Assembly (NCBI RefSeq): GCF_030272615.1
Contig: NC_081413.1
Span: 609,090,209 to 609,154,208, forward strand
DNA length: 64,000 nt
Source of the DNA: Cryptomeria japonica
Lineage: Eukaryota; Streptophyta; Pinopsida; Cupressales; Cupressaceae
Reading direction: 5' to 3'
Positions 26,146 to 38,007 of the stretch are shown here, piece by piece. Numbering within the stretch: the stretch's first letter is position 1; every line of letters starts with the position of its first letter. The translations under genes were made by a program, and so were the position numbers. Below the pieces are notes generated by a model, which was not told where the DNA came from, made no database searches, and saw only the letters and a list, made by a program, of their open reading frames with translations.

Positions 26146-28310
26146 TCTGTCTTTTGGTGGGTTTTTGATAATTTTGTTAGTTATGATCAATTTTTATGAT
26201 TTTGGCTTTTTACCAGAGGCATGTTGTAATGTCCTTGAGGTTCTTGGTTTTGTGTATTGCTCAAATTTGAATTGTTTCATTGTTATTTGGGCTCCAGTAA
26301 GAGGGATATTGCCTTACCGTTGAGGATTGTGAGAATATGCTATTATAACTCCAACAAGAAGGAGAATACCTTGTTGTTGACGAAGGTTAATTTCAACTCC
26401 AACGAGAGGATATGTTGTGCCTCGCTATGGAGGATCATTATATGTTACTTGATTCATGTATAACCCTTATTTATGTGTATTTGACATTCTTGAGGCTCTT
26501 TTTATTGTTGCATTTTGGCATTATGAACTTATGGCTTGATCCTTGTTAAGTGGCTCTTGGTTGTATGTTGAAGGCTATCTTTGTGATTCAATTGTATTAG
26601 TTTTGTAGTGACTTTTGGATGCATTCCATGTTGGGCTTCATGTTTTTATTGAGATGTTCTTTGTTTATGTTTTACCCTATGGTTATGGTCCATGGTTGGG
26701 AGAGTGGCCTCTTGCATGTGTAGGACCAAGGTCATGAGCATTAGATCACTAGAAGGGGGTCTAGACCTATGGAACCACATGAAGAGTTTTCTTGTAATTA
26801 CAAGTGATAATCTTAATAATTGATTAGTGGGTTTGGGTATTTAGGAATTCACTAAACAAGATAATAATTGGTTTTGTGGCCCCACCTTATAGCCCTAGAA
26901 GTAGCATATGCTCGAGATGAGCTTGGGAAGACCATTGGAGAAGTAAACCGATCTCCCTTGAATGGCTTCAAGGTTGATATGGTTCCACATATCTATTAGG
27001 GTGATCTTGGCCCCTTCTTTGTGAGGGTAGCATGTGATGACACTCTTTCCCTACATGTGCTCATTATCCATATGCCTTGATTTGCCGATTATGCCTCTGG
27101 GAGTTTGGTTGTTTTGATTTAGCCAGGTGTTATGATTTGATTGTTGTATTCTTATATTAGAGTCTTGTGATGTCATGTTGTATCCTATGGTTGGTAGGTG
27201 TTAGCTTAGGTCTTGAGTATGAGTTGAAACCTTATGTCATCTCCTAGAACGAGGCGTGGTTCCTATTTGGTTCCACAATCAGGTGGTTTGATGCCTTCTT
27301 CCATTGGGATATTCTTCTTGGATGCTAACATGTGTGCATTGGATTCTTGGACTCTTCATTATGTGAATATTCTTTGGAGTTGATTTCTATGTATTTGGAT
27401 TAGAAAATAATGTGTCATGATGGTTTGTATATGTAAAAGAAATTATGTAATCTTGAGACATGTATCTTCATGTATTTGGAAATATAATTGAAAGGGAATT
27501 TGAGGTATTAGTTTAGGAGTAGTCCTTATTGTACATTCATTGATGTATTGGGTATTCATTATGTAATTTTATATAACGCATTCTATGTGGATAAGAAAGA
27601 GTTAATATATATGCATTTGTATTATATTGAAATTTTAAGATGGAATTGTATGTATAATCTTATGGAAAATTAAGTTGGAAGAATATTAGTTGTTGTTGTA
27701 GATCTTGTTTAAGAGATGGAAGTTGTCCAGATGAAATGGATTATGTTACTTAGGTAAATGAGTTATTTATCTTAGATATATGTAATGAAACTTGAAGGAT
27801 AATCTGGTCTTATAGAAGAGAATGGTTATACAAACTATGATGATTTTATGATGAATGAAAGAATGTATATTAGAAGTAATTGATTTGGTAGTTACTAAAA
27901 GAATCTAAAGAGTATGTTATGTGACTAAGTTATACAAATGAGTTAAGGATTTATTATATTTATATGGAAAGTAAATGAATAGATGGATAATAGAATATGA
28001 TGTTCTAAGATGGTTATATGATGTGTTAGGATTTTGTCAAGTAATGATGTTGAGATACCCTAGGGAATGGATACTTTGTATAAATTTATATAGAGACATG
28101 TTAATGACTAGATGATTATTTCGCTTGCGTAATATGGTACTATGGTTATTTTCATATTGATTCATGTATTCTTGTGAATAGTTGATGTTGCATCGATGTA
28201 TGCTGATAGTAATGTTGCATTAGTGGATATTTAAATTTTTTTTTTAATCTCCATTCGTTAGTAGATTTTAGATCATTTCTCTAGGGTATTTTGGTAGGCA
28301 TTGCATCATA

Positions 28311-29514
28311 CAAAAAGTCATTTGCTTCTCATGCAACATGATCTATACATCTTCCTATGCTTGAAATAGGGATCATTCATTAAGTAGGTTTGTATTCTAT
28401 TCATATCATCACAACTCATTGAATTCATACTTCTTCATAACTTATCACAATCTATCCAATTTCTTTCAACATATGGTGGTCTACATTGACCTCTGCAAGT
28501 TCCTAAAATGCACTCTTATTGTGCTTAAACAAGTTACTTTAGAGCTTTAAATATGGACCATTGATCATAGTGGCTTGACCAAAATATTTCGTCATTGTTG
28601 CCATCGTGGTGGTTCTATGTGCCACATCATTTCATAGCTTTCTTAATCTCCCTGGATCTTCTTATGTATGTCACATCGGAGAGACTTGGAAAGTTTCTTG
28701 TTGACACTCTACTTCACATTTCTCTTATCCTTTTAACTAAGTTCTCCAACTATAACTGAGAGACATGAAAAGGTCTCTCTTCGATGAGTTCATGTCTCAT
28801 CAACATGCATTTAATCTTCATCAACACTTCAAGCTTAGCAATCGATCGAAGAGATATCACAAGATCAGTGTGACTCAAAAAGAGTCTCCTTGAAATAGTG
28901 TAGTCTTATTGATATCAAATTTGTGGGTCCTACACAACTTGTCACTTACAATATCAGTGTGACAACATTATATTGAAGAGAGAAGTTTATATCTCTTATT
29001 AATAACACATCCCTTACCGATAGCCCTTGTCAAAACAATGATCAAAGAGACATGAGGATGTCACTTCGAAGCCCACTCCACACTCTTGATCAATGAGACA
29101 TTCGCATTGAGACTGAGATCCACTCATATTGAAAGCATAGTGTCTCCTAAATGAGCTTCCATAATATTGTCTTGTTGATACAACTTGCATCGAGCACAAT
29201 CCAAATCGAGCGACAAAACCATGTGAGCTATTTGTCACTTACTAACTACACGCCAGGTTATATAAATAATAGTTTTGCTATACCAACAATGTGGGATAAA
29301 GAACCAAGATGGTAATTTGCATAGTCAGCTCCTTCTGCACATGATTTGTTTATTTTTCCCAAAGGTGCACAACTACACTATGTCAGTCAACATCATAGCG
29401 TCTCAAAGACATCTCTGTTTCTCTCTATCAGGTTGACCCATCTAGATACTGATCCCTTCCTTCACTACATATTCTTTTGACCTTAACGACAAGATTATTA
29501 GACTAAAATCAACA
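28311..29514 (-). repeat. Copia-1 5' LTR, outer part
   Basis: This aligns to about 15425-16638 of the other LTR and ends in aaaatcaaca at 29514, followed by the target-site copy catgg (29515-29519). It contains the start of the LTR in the element's own direction. Confidence 0.93.
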
Positions 29515-29519
29515 CATGG

Positions 29520-30060
29520 GAAAATGATCCATCCTTTCTAGTCTCAATAGATTTGTAAATATGCTTCCTAAATTTAAGCCTTGGCTTCCCCACAATTCAA
29601 TTACCCTAGGTGTAGTCATGATTAAGCTTTTGAAACTTAGGGTTTTGCAAGAAAACTAAAAAATACCTGGAAATATAGTCATTAGGGTTGACACACAATA
29701 ACTTTCAACTCTTTCTTCTTCTCTTCAACACTTGAGCTCTCTTGAATGCATAAAATGAGATCAAATTTGATCAAGTGTCTCTTATCTATCCTTCTCATCC
29801 ACCCTAGCATCTTCCCATTGAATGCACTTAGGTTTTTGTTAGCTTTATATTGTTCTACGATATCAAGGCTCCATAAGCATTCAACAAACCTATGCAAAGA
29901 GAGTGCTCCAAAAAATTGACCAAACATCAGAATATCACTAGCCAATCATATACATGTCACCATTAATCAGTATGCTAAAGATTTCAACATCTTTTGCTTC
30001 ATAGGGGATACAAAAGTTTTCAATTACAACTCCCCTTGAATTAACACTTTCATTTAGTTT
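29520..30060 (-). pseudogene. P1 (5' part): decayed protein of unknown function
   Basis: Minus-strand frames at about 30060-29947 and 29945-29682 form the upstream half of P1, interrupted by Copia-1. The segment around 29940-29780 reads like a globular domain. I do not recognise it. The right edge, near 30060, is where the remnant of Copia-2 gag begins, and it is uncertain by about 100 bp. Confidence 0.45.
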
Positions 30061-30561
30061 CTGGAAGATCCATCTACACCATCTAGAGGTACAAACCCAT
30101 CCTTTACTTCAAGTTCTTCCTTCTTCCAAATTTTATCCATCTCCTTCTTTTGCTAAAATAGGTCAACCTTGTTTTGTGGAGCAAGTCTTACACTCTTTCT
30201 CTTACAAAACCTAACAATGTGTCCTAGTTTATTGCAATTATAGTAGGTGATACCATGCTACAAAGCATTTCCACTTCTGAAATTAGATCTCTAGTTAGCA
30301 GCCCTATGTACAAACTTGTTGCATGTGTCGTAGTAACCATAGAATGGTTGATAAGTTAAAGCATTCTTCTTATTCATGAACTCTTCCTCATCACCTTACT
30401 TCTACATTCATTAGCCTTATGACCAAATTTATTGCAAGCATAACGTTGGCCATTAAATGATTGAGAATTCATAAAATTGTATCTTGGAGGCCTAAATGAA
30501 CTCATACTCGTCTTTCTTTTGCATTCAACAACTTTATGACCAATCTTATTACAAGAATAAT
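30060..30561 (-). pseudogene. Copia-2 gag, zinc-knuckle part
   Basis: The minus strand encodes successive Cys/His knuckles: about 30560-30500 (ending in GHKVVECKRK), about 30440-30400 (ACNKFGHKANEC) and about 30250-30200 (YNCNKLGHIVRFCKRK). Frames change between them. The first knuckle is cut by the solo LTR; its missing N-terminal residues are at 32298-32330 on the far side. Confidence 0.8.
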
Positions 30562-32297
30562 TGTAGTAACATAAATCTGTCCATTTTAATTAAATAAATA
30601 TTTGCTATTTATTTGATTAAAAACCCACTAGTCAATAATTAATTAAATTAATTCATCTTAATCCTCTTCTCTTATTAATTAAATAAATTATTCAATTTAT
30701 TTGATTTAATTCACTTAATCAAATTCAGACCATTAATTAAATAAATAAATCATATTTGTTTAATTAAATCTTTTCTCACATTATTTATTTAAATCCCCCA
30801 AAATCACATCTCTCACATTTAAATAAATTAACATTTATTTAAATCACCTTTATCCTCCACCCACTTGCATTTTCCTACAAATGCAAGTTGCACAACTACT
30901 TTAAATAAATAAATTATTTATTTAAAATCCTATTTATCCTCACCCAATTAAAACCTTTAACGGTTTCCCTTAAAGTCTTCAAACTTAATGGCTTCCTTCT
31001 AGAGTCTTCTCAAGCCTTTAATGGTTTCCCTTAAAGTCTTCAAACTTAATGACTTCCTTCTAGAGTCTTCTCAATCCTTTAATGGTTTCCCTCAAAGTCT
31101 TCAAGCATTTAATGCTTTATCTTCCTTTTTCTCATGTAAATAAATTAAGATTTATTTAAATAAAATCCAAAATTCACATTCACATTTAAATAAATTAATA
31201 TTTATTTAAATATCTATCCAAATGCAAATTACACCATTTAATTGAAATAAATGATTTTATTTGAATTGAAAATCCCAAAATTCATCCCACTTGCATTCTC
31301 CTACAAAATCCACTTGCATGCCTAAATCCTTTCTAGAGTCTTCTAACTCCTTCTAATTAGCCTAATCCTATCCTAATCATTGTCACATTCCTAAATAAAA
31401 GGAAGTTGCTTCTCAAAAACCTCCAAAGTCTTCAATAACCATTAAAGGCTTTATGTCTTCAAATGGTTAACCTCTAAAGTCTTCCAAACCATTAAAGGCT
31501 CTTACATAACCATTTATGGTTAACTCACCTTTTACCTTTGGTTAGAGACTTTCCTCTAACTTAACCACCCTTTTGACTCATGGGTCTCTTCCAAGCATTT
31601 ATTTCTTTGACTAAGGTAACCATTTAACCCTTGCACATTCATTTATCCCTAGGATAAAAGGAATATCCATTAACCTAACCCTAACCCAACCCCCTAGGGT
31701 AACCATCATGTCCCCTCAAGCATGTAATGCTCCTTATCTCTCCTCTCAAGCCTCCTCATGGTGACACTTGTCAACATGGGATTGGGTTGAAAGTCTCACA
31801 TGGATTGAATATCTTTCAATCCTAACCCTTGTTAAGATTTCTCAATCTTAACCCTTCGTTTCCCCATTTCTTCTATAAATAGAACCCTTCTCCTCAAGCA
31901 AAGAAGGAAGAAATAGAGTATTGTTGTTATACTGGTATTAGCATAGAGTTTTTTCATAGCATCACTATCTACACTTGCATAGCATTTGTTTATCATTTTT
32001 CAACCATCTTGAATCTCCATATGGCATCCATGGCTAGTGCTAAAAGTTGAGAGCTACACTCATGTGGAACTTGGAGAGGAGAGGAACAAGGGATGAGCAA
32101 CTACGAGCATCTTGATTAGCATTTGGAGGAGTATATTTTATCTATTCTATGTTTGTATGCTTTCTATTTCATGCTTAATATCTCTCTTGATATGCTTGTT
32201 TAGGAGAATCTTTTGTTGCTAACACTAACATTTGTTTCTTGTGCTCTTGTGTGTGTTGCCATCGAACAAATTTTCTAATCCTTTTTGCAGAGCATCA
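30562..32297 (+). mobile_element. Solo LTR in Copia-2 gag
   Basis: A 1736-bp sequence runs from tgtagtaac to agagcatca, flanked by ataat at 30557-30561 and 32298-32302, a perfect 5-bp duplication. A TATA box, TATAAATAG, at 31874-31882 fixes the orientation. The start and the many taaataaat stretches resemble the Tat LTRs here, so a Tat-type origin is likely. A 61-bp tandem duplication occupies about 30954-31105. There is no coding sequence; it is the product of LTR-LTR recombination. Confidence 0.92.
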
Positions 32298-33115
32298 ATA
32301 ATAATTACCATTGAAAATTTGAGAGTACCTAGTTTGATTTGATTGATTAGAAGCTAGCTTTTTGAAGGTCTTCTTGTTCTAGATGTGTGAAATTCCTCTT
32401 CTTTCCTTCCATCTTCTTGGATTCATTAGGTGACTTTTCTTTTCCCTTCCCATTCTGCCTTCATCCTTAGAAATTTCTCCCTTTCCAAAACCAAGACCAC
32501 CCTTATCTCTTTGTGTTTTCTTACAATTGAGTATCTCATCAAGGATGTCACTGACACCTTTGAGTTTTAGACTTTTGTTTAAAACTCTTTTTCATTTTCC
32601 AAATCTTATCCTAGAGTGATAATCTCTTCCTCAAGTTTGGTGCATTCAGTAGATTTATCATGAATCTTGGACTCTAAACAATCAATAATCTCCTTGCCTT
32701 CTTCAACTTAAATCTTTAGGCTAACTATGTCATCTTCTATCTTCTTGAGTTTGTTTTCAAATTATTTGCTTTTTGTAATCTTAACTTTCATTTTGAATAT
32801 TCATCTTCTGCCTTTTTGAGCTTATCTTCACATTCTTTACTTCTTTCAATCTTATCTTTCGGCTTGACAATCTTTTTTTTTCCACATTAGATATGATCTT
32901 GTATTCTTCACACTCTACCCTTGCAATATCCATGTCCTTAAGAGCGGACCAAAGTTATCCTTCAAGTCTACTTCACAATCATTAAGATCAATGTCCTAAC
33001 CTTCAGGATCCACTGCCTCTAGATATGATTCAAGATAGATTATATCTTTAGCCATCACTTTAGTCCTCATGTTTTCAAATGCAAGACTTGCCTCAGTGTT
33101 TAGATTGTTATCTAA
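32298..33115 (-). pseudogene. Copia-2 gag, coiled-coil part
   Basis: Minus-strand pieces between the primer-binding site and the solo LTR are Lys/Glu-rich with heptad-like patterns, as in the Copia-1 Gag coiled coil, and are broken by many stops. The N-terminal UBN2 region expected right after the leader is not visible, so an internal deletion is likely. The last residues before 32298 lead into the knuckle at 30561. Confidence 0.6.
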
Positions 33116-33135
33116 GGAACCTTGCTCTAATACCA
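33116..33135 (-). other. Copia-2 primer-binding site (initiator tRNA-Met type)
   Basis: On the minus strand this reads TGGTATTAGAGCAAGGTTCC immediately inside the LTR, one base off the initiator tRNA-Met complement and nearly identical to the Copia-1 site. Confidence 0.88.
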
Positions 33136-33137
33136 AT

Positions 33138-34689
33138 TATTGAACATGCTTGGATGTTGAGAGAGGGGGTGAATCAAAATTAACTAAAACTTAAACATCT
33201 ATTTGCAATTTAAACATTAAATTTGATTTATCAAAAGAGAATAAAAAACAAAACATGCACCACACAAGAACACCAAGATTTTTACGTGGAAAACCCAATG
33301 AGGGAAAAACCATGGTGAGAGCTATCTCATAATATAAATAAACAAGTTACAATGTTTGTTTAAAGGATCATCGCCTAAGGAATCTTACTGCTCCCTGATG
33401 GACTTGTTGAGAAAGATATAATGATAAATGGACTTGTTGAGGAGATACACTATTTGCTAGTAACATACATGAAGATTACACAAGAGAAACTGAACATGAA
33501 CTGCTATAAAGAATGCATCTAACTTGTGTGGATGTGGCAGACCCCTTTTATGCACATTACTCTATCTCTCACTACTAATTCACTTCATAAAATATATATC
33601 CTTCTTTATATATCCTCCACAACACCTCAAACACCAATTAATTTGGCTCCAAAAATACCTTTCAATGAAACATATGATACAATATAGGTCGTCTTCAAAC
33701 ACATGTATCATAAAATAAAATAGATTGCGGGTCAACCCAAATCATAGATGAAACTAAACACATCACATGACATCCTCCAAAAAGCAAATAAGATAGGTTA
33801 GGATTAACCACAAATGGAGGAACCAATGCTATTGGCCCAAACAATAGCAATACCACCAAGATTGCTAATTGTTCATCTTTGCACCACTAGGGAGAAACCA
33901 AAAACAACATGCAAACCAATATGTAAACAATTTAGATCATATACAACATCCCTACAACCATCTCCTGTAGAAATTGATCATTAAGAGATAGCGCAAAATT
34001 AAAAACTCATTGAACTGATATAAACAAGGCATCCCAGTCTGACTGTGATACATTAACACATAGAATATTGTACTGCAATGCATGATGTCATCTAAAAATC
34101 ATATGGATGAAGCATTATACCTTACTAATCACATATCCAAGTCTACACAAGCATATCTATTCATTTAGAGGAGTGCAGAGCATTCTAATAAGCATTTGAG
34201 ACATATTACATTGTTCTAACAAAATTCGAAGAATAGTTAAACATAAATTTTGTTGTAGATGATATTATAACATGCAAATCCAGGAAATAGCTCCTTAGTG
34301 ATTGAAAAATTATCTCCAAAACTGCAAGGCCAAGTCATACATGGCAAAGGAATGTGGACTAAAATATAGAGTCATAGACTTAGGAAAATACACTGTTTGA
34401 CTCATACATCAAGATTGTCTTACTATCATGAATACAAATGTTTATCTTTTGTACTATCTTTCATATCTCCAATCATGCTAATATCATTTCACCATTTGTG
34501 TTGAACCATCTCTCTCATATCTCTCTCAACTCACATAATTTCTAAACCTCTTCAACAATATCAATTATATCTTAACAAAAAATCTCTATACACTCATAAT
34601 AGGTCATCAAGTTGGCCTCAAGTTGACACCAATGAAAACACAATCAAGTTGACATCAATGAAAACAACATGTTTGACACATTACCAACA
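33138..34689 (-). repeat. Copia-2 5' LTR
   Basis: On the minus strand this starts TGTTGGTAATGTGTC at 34689 and ends near 33138, about 1.55 kb. It contains the copia-conserved block (plus strand tttttacgtggaaaaccca at about 33280-33298). The inner boundary is placed by the primer-binding site. The frame at 33524-33718 is incidental. Confidence 0.82.
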
Positions 34690-34865
34690 ATTTGTTCTTG
34701 AATAATTTGAATTGCTTATTCAAAATGGTTGAAAGAATTCTTAAGATGTAGACCTTTTAAATGAGAGAGGGAGTTGTATTTATATGCACATTTATTTCAA
34801 GGAAGGCCAACAAAGCAAGATAAATTCTTTGTATTTCCAAAGTTGTAATGTCCCCCATTGGGGTT

Positions 34866-35655
34866 TGTAGACACCCAAAATTGTCATGTCTAATTAAATA
34901 AATATTTTATTTATTTAATTATCTAAGCCTAATTCTTCTATTAATTAAATAAATCTTTATTTATTTAATTAATTCATTTATCCTCTTCTAGCCTTATTTC
35001 TCATTTAAATAAATACATTTATTTATTTAAATTATCCTTTTCCTAAATTAAATAAATATTTTATTTATTTAATTGTCCTACTTCTTCTATTAATTAAATA
35101 AATCTTTATTTATTTAATTAATTCATTATCTTTTTCTACACATGACACATGTCATTCATCTCTTATTTCCTACACTACCTACCCCTTTCATTATTTTATT
35201 ATTTCTTTTACCTACCCTCTAATCCTAGCCGACCTCTCTTTTTACACCTCTCAATCTTAACCCTCCATTTCTTATTGTGTCTTCTATTTAAGGAGATGCT
35301 TTCTTCATTGTCAAACCCTAATGACTAATAATACATGCTAATGATCTTTCATGCAACTTGGCTACACTACAATTCCACTTGCAACCACATTCCGTTCTTT
35401 ATTGAGCTCTTGTGCATATAAAAATCTGAGAGCAAGTATATCAAGCAAGATCAATGGAGATAGGAAGAATGGAGATCAAAACCCTATTGGACATGTGATG
35501 GTATAATCTTTGTGATTTGGAGTTATTTGCATTGTCTTAGGTAATCTTCATATGTTATGGTGGATCTTTGTTCATTGTTAGGCTAGGGTTTAGTGGTTGA
35601 ATTCATTTAGCCTTTCAATATTGTTGTTTATTGTTATCCATTTTCACCATATACA
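34866..35655 (+). repeat. Tat-2 5' LTR
   Basis: This is 790 bp, from tgtagacaccc to accatataca. The first 260 bp are built from repeated attaaataaat/atttatttaat stretches. A TATA-like box, TATTTAAG, at 35285-35292 probably drives the genomic transcript. It is practically identical to 50418-51207. Confidence 0.96.
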
Positions 35656-35658
35656 TTT

Positions 35659-35675
35659 TGGCACGCCCGGTGGGA
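35659..35675 (+). other. Tat-2 primer-binding site
   Basis: The sequence tggcacgcccggtggga starts 3 bases after the LTR, the same offset as in Tat-1, and resembles the Tat-1 site (tggcacccaccgtgggg). The tRNA is not assigned. Confidence 0.8.
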
Positions 35676-35773
35676 CTCTTGTCCCTTTGCATTTAACATT
35701 TTTGTTGTAGATTTTGCATTTTTGAAGTTGCAGATCGGACGATTTCGACGACATTTTAGGTTTTTTTTTTTTC

Positions 35774-36031
35774 CCGCGTCTGCGAGTGTTTGGATCGCGT
35801 TTTTGTGTTTCAGAAGCGTCTGTGATATCGTGAATCGCGCCTGTGTTTTTGCCAGATTTTTATTTTTGCAGGTTTCTGGAATCGCGTCTGAGAATTTTAA
35901 TCGCGTCTGTGACTGCTCTTATCGCGTCTGTGTTCGGGAGTCGCGTCTGTGACCTTTGATCGCGTCTGTGAACTACAGAACCGCGTCTGTGTAGTTCAGA
36001 CGCGTCTGTGTCTGGTATAAAGGCGTCTGTG
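35774..36031 (+). repeat. CGCGTCTGTG cluster 1 (leader, 5')
   Basis: About 12 copies of cgcgtctgtg and close variants (cgcgtctgcg, gcgcctgtg, cgcgtctgag) are spaced roughly 20 bp apart, most regularly from 35899 to 36030. The spacers are unrelated in sequence, so this is a repeated site rather than a simple satellite. Confidence 0.92.
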
Positions 36032-36534
36032 CTTTCTGTTTTGCAAATTTTTCAAGTTCCTTTGATTCGGGTTTTCGGATTTTGTATTTAGGGTTTCAGA
36101 TTTGGTTTATTTTCGGCTAACCTTTGCAGATCTAGCTAACCTGGTTTGTGCAGCTTGCTTTGGAGGCAAATACGTTTTTGTTGAAGGCCCCTTTTCACAA
36201 AGTCTTTTTGGGTTTTCTAAAATTTACCTAACTTGTGTGCTTGCAGGAAGGGGTTATCATTTGAAACAACCCAAACTACTAACAATTTTGTTGCAGGGCC
36301 TTAGCTAGGGTTTTGTAATTTTTATTGTGTGCCTTGTTTTCATAGCTTAGCAAACACTTCAATTGGTGCACTAAAATTGAATCATTGTCTTTTGTGTCTT
36401 GAGCAATAGGCTCTTTTTGTTTACTCTTTAGAGGGCCTGTCTTCCCGTGTGGTCATTAGGACTACTAGTGAGAAGAGAACGACCCAAGTGGTAGCGAGGA
36501 AAACCCACCTCATCCGAACCACTATAATCAAATG

Positions 36535-36558
36535 TATTCATGGTGAAAACTATGAATA
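36535..36558 (+). ncRNA. Leader hairpin
   Basis: The perfect stem tattcat/atgaata encloses the loop ggtgaaaact. Tat-1 has a hairpin of different sequence at the matching place (3052-3069), just after a shared ccactataa. Structure kept while sequence changes suggests an RNA role, but two sequences are few. Confidence 0.45.
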
Positions 36559-37222
36559 ACGTGTGCTGATTAGTTCATACCGACACTATGTCTCCCCATA
36601 AACCCGTTTGATCAAATTTATTTGATCATTTGTAGGGCGTAACCCCTACCGGCTGGGAGCCTTCTGTATTTACAGAGCTGAAAGTGCCGCATGTATGGCC
36701 ACACGAGCGGATGCCCTTACTAGCACCTCTTTGTTTTAGATGCCCAAATCCTTCTAGTTGTTGAAGCAGGAGGTCGGACCTCATGGTTCTTAGTAGAGAT
36801 ACAAAGTTCGCCATGGGGAGTTTTCATGGGGACTGATGCTTGGCTGACCCGAGAAGTGAGTGCCGAGGGTGGAGCCAGTGAGGTCAAGCATCTAAGTATC
36901 CGCTCTGAATAGCGTAGCCTCGGGGGTAAAACCCTATGTGGGATCAACAACTATTGTCTTGGCCAGCCCTAAGATTTGTGCTTGTCTTATGCTAAACATT
37001 CAAACACTCAAAAACAAAACAGCAAAACATTGTGTCTTTTGTGTCTTCAAGTGTATGCAAAAAACTTTTTACATCAAGCAACACACTTTTTGGAGTCTAA
37101 ACAGTCTGCAAACATTGAGTCATCAACATTGTGTCCTCTTGTCACGAAAAACAGTTGAACAATCAGATTTGGTCACAGCAAAACAAATTCACAGATAAGA
37201 AAGATTGCACTAAGGTTACAGA

Positions 37223-37509
37223 AACGCGTCTGTGTCTGTTCAAACCGCGTCTGTGTCGGATAAACGCGTCTGTGAAGGGCAGAATAGCGTCTGTGTTTTT
37301 ATCAGCGTCTGTGTCGAACAGAGACACGTCTGTGTCTGGGAATCGCGTCTGTGAAGTATACAGGCGCGTCTATGTCCACAATTGCAAAAAAAAAATTGTT
37401 ACAGTCCCAGCAAACATCTACAGGAAAATCTCAGAATCACGTCTGTGTTTAACAGAGTAGCGTCTGTGTCAGGAAACCGCGTCTGTGAAGGATACAGTCG
37501 CGTCTGTGT
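37223..37509 (+). repeat. CGCGTCTGTG cluster 2 (leader, 3')
   Basis: Another 12 or so copies occur in two groups: eight from 37223 to about 37375, and four from about 37438 to 37509. They are separated by an A-rich stretch. Same orientation as cluster 1. Confidence 0.92.
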
Positions 37510-38007
37510 TTAAAATTGCAAGAAAATTTTAACAGTCAAGCAAACAAAGAAAATCAGTTTCGGCATACTTGAGCTTCCTAGGTTGTCTCTTCAGGTTTAA
37601 TCTAGCATTCAGCCTGTTCTAAGGTCTTACACAGTCCATCATTGTTTCATACCTCATTTTACATTCATACTTGTCTAAACTTGAGTCAAAAGGTCACTTG
37701 CTTGTCCTCATCATACGTGGTCAACACACTACATACTACTACACTTTGCTAAGTGGTCCCTCATCAAGGTTTCTTACCTTTGGGTCTCATTTGGTCTTAC
37801 TTAGAGTCAAGGTCAGCTTACCTCATCAAGAGAAACTATCCTCTCTTTGGAAGTCACACCTACTCTACTACTTACATACTTGGTCTTACACTTTGGACAT
37901 TGCAAGTACACCTCAAGATTCATTTACACTCCATACAACTCTTGGTCTTCCATACTCTTTTCATAATTTTCATCTAGTCTCTCACATATTGGTCAAACAC
38001 CTAGTTC

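Larger units (their letters stand above)
22538..28305. mobile_element. Nested LTR-ended insertion (probable giant solo LTR) in Copia-1
   Basis: Insertion boundaries are exact: tcata at 22533-22537 and again at 28306-28310, with ends tgtagtgcccc and aggcattgca. After removing an inner copia LTR, about 4.3 kb remain with no convincing coding sequence, so a very long solo LTR is the simplest reading. A TATA-like tattataaat lies at about 25237-25246 and a 21-bp minisatellite at about 25880-26140. Parts resemble 10858-12304, which ends in the same way (GGGGCATTACA). A non-autonomous element with unrecognised internal sequence is an alternative. Confidence 0.85.
14736..29514 (-). mobile_element. 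Copia-1: Ty1/copia LTR retrotransposon, with nested insertion
   Basis: The element is bounded by target-site copies catgg at 14731-14735 and 29515-29519, a perfect 5-bp duplication. The LTR ends are TGTTGA and TCAACA. In its own direction the order is: 5' LTR (29514 to 21852, interrupted at 22538-28305), initiator-Met primer-binding site, gag, protease, integrase, RT, RNase H, polypurine tract, 3' LTR (16638 to 14736). The order integrase before RT is diagnostic of Ty1/copia. Without the nested insertion it is about 9.0 kb. Coding regions hold many stops and frameshifts, so it cannot move on its own. Confidence 0.95.
30060..34689 (-). mobile_element. Copia-2: 3'-truncated copia element
   Basis: In its own direction: 5' LTR (34689 to about 33138), initiator-Met primer-binding site, and gag remnants down to about 30060. 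There it joins P1 sequence; protease, integrase, RT and 3' LTR are missing. The right flank is atttg (34690-34694) but no matching left copy exists because that side is deleted. A solo LTR is inserted in gag at 30562-32297. Confidence 0.85.
35656..38007 (+). other. Tat-2 untranslated leader
   Basis: This 2352-bp region before the gag ATG has no long reading frame. It contains two clusters of CGCGTCTGTG flanking a core (about 36430-36960) that resembles the Tat-1 leader core. The core has a perfect 7-bp stem at 36535-36558 (tattcat and atgaata, 10-base loop). Packaging and dimerisation signals of LTR elements normally lie in this region, so the repeats and hairpin are candidates. Confidence 0.8.

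Noticed and set aside
35659-35675. Naming the primer tRNA of the Tat elements
   Set aside because: I could not match the site to a plant tRNA 3' end with certainty without a search.
35774-37509. Regularly spaced CGCGTCTGTG copies resembling a CRISPR array
   Set aside because: The motif is only about 10 bp with about 10-bp spacers, lies in a plant retrotransposon leader, and there are no cas genes.
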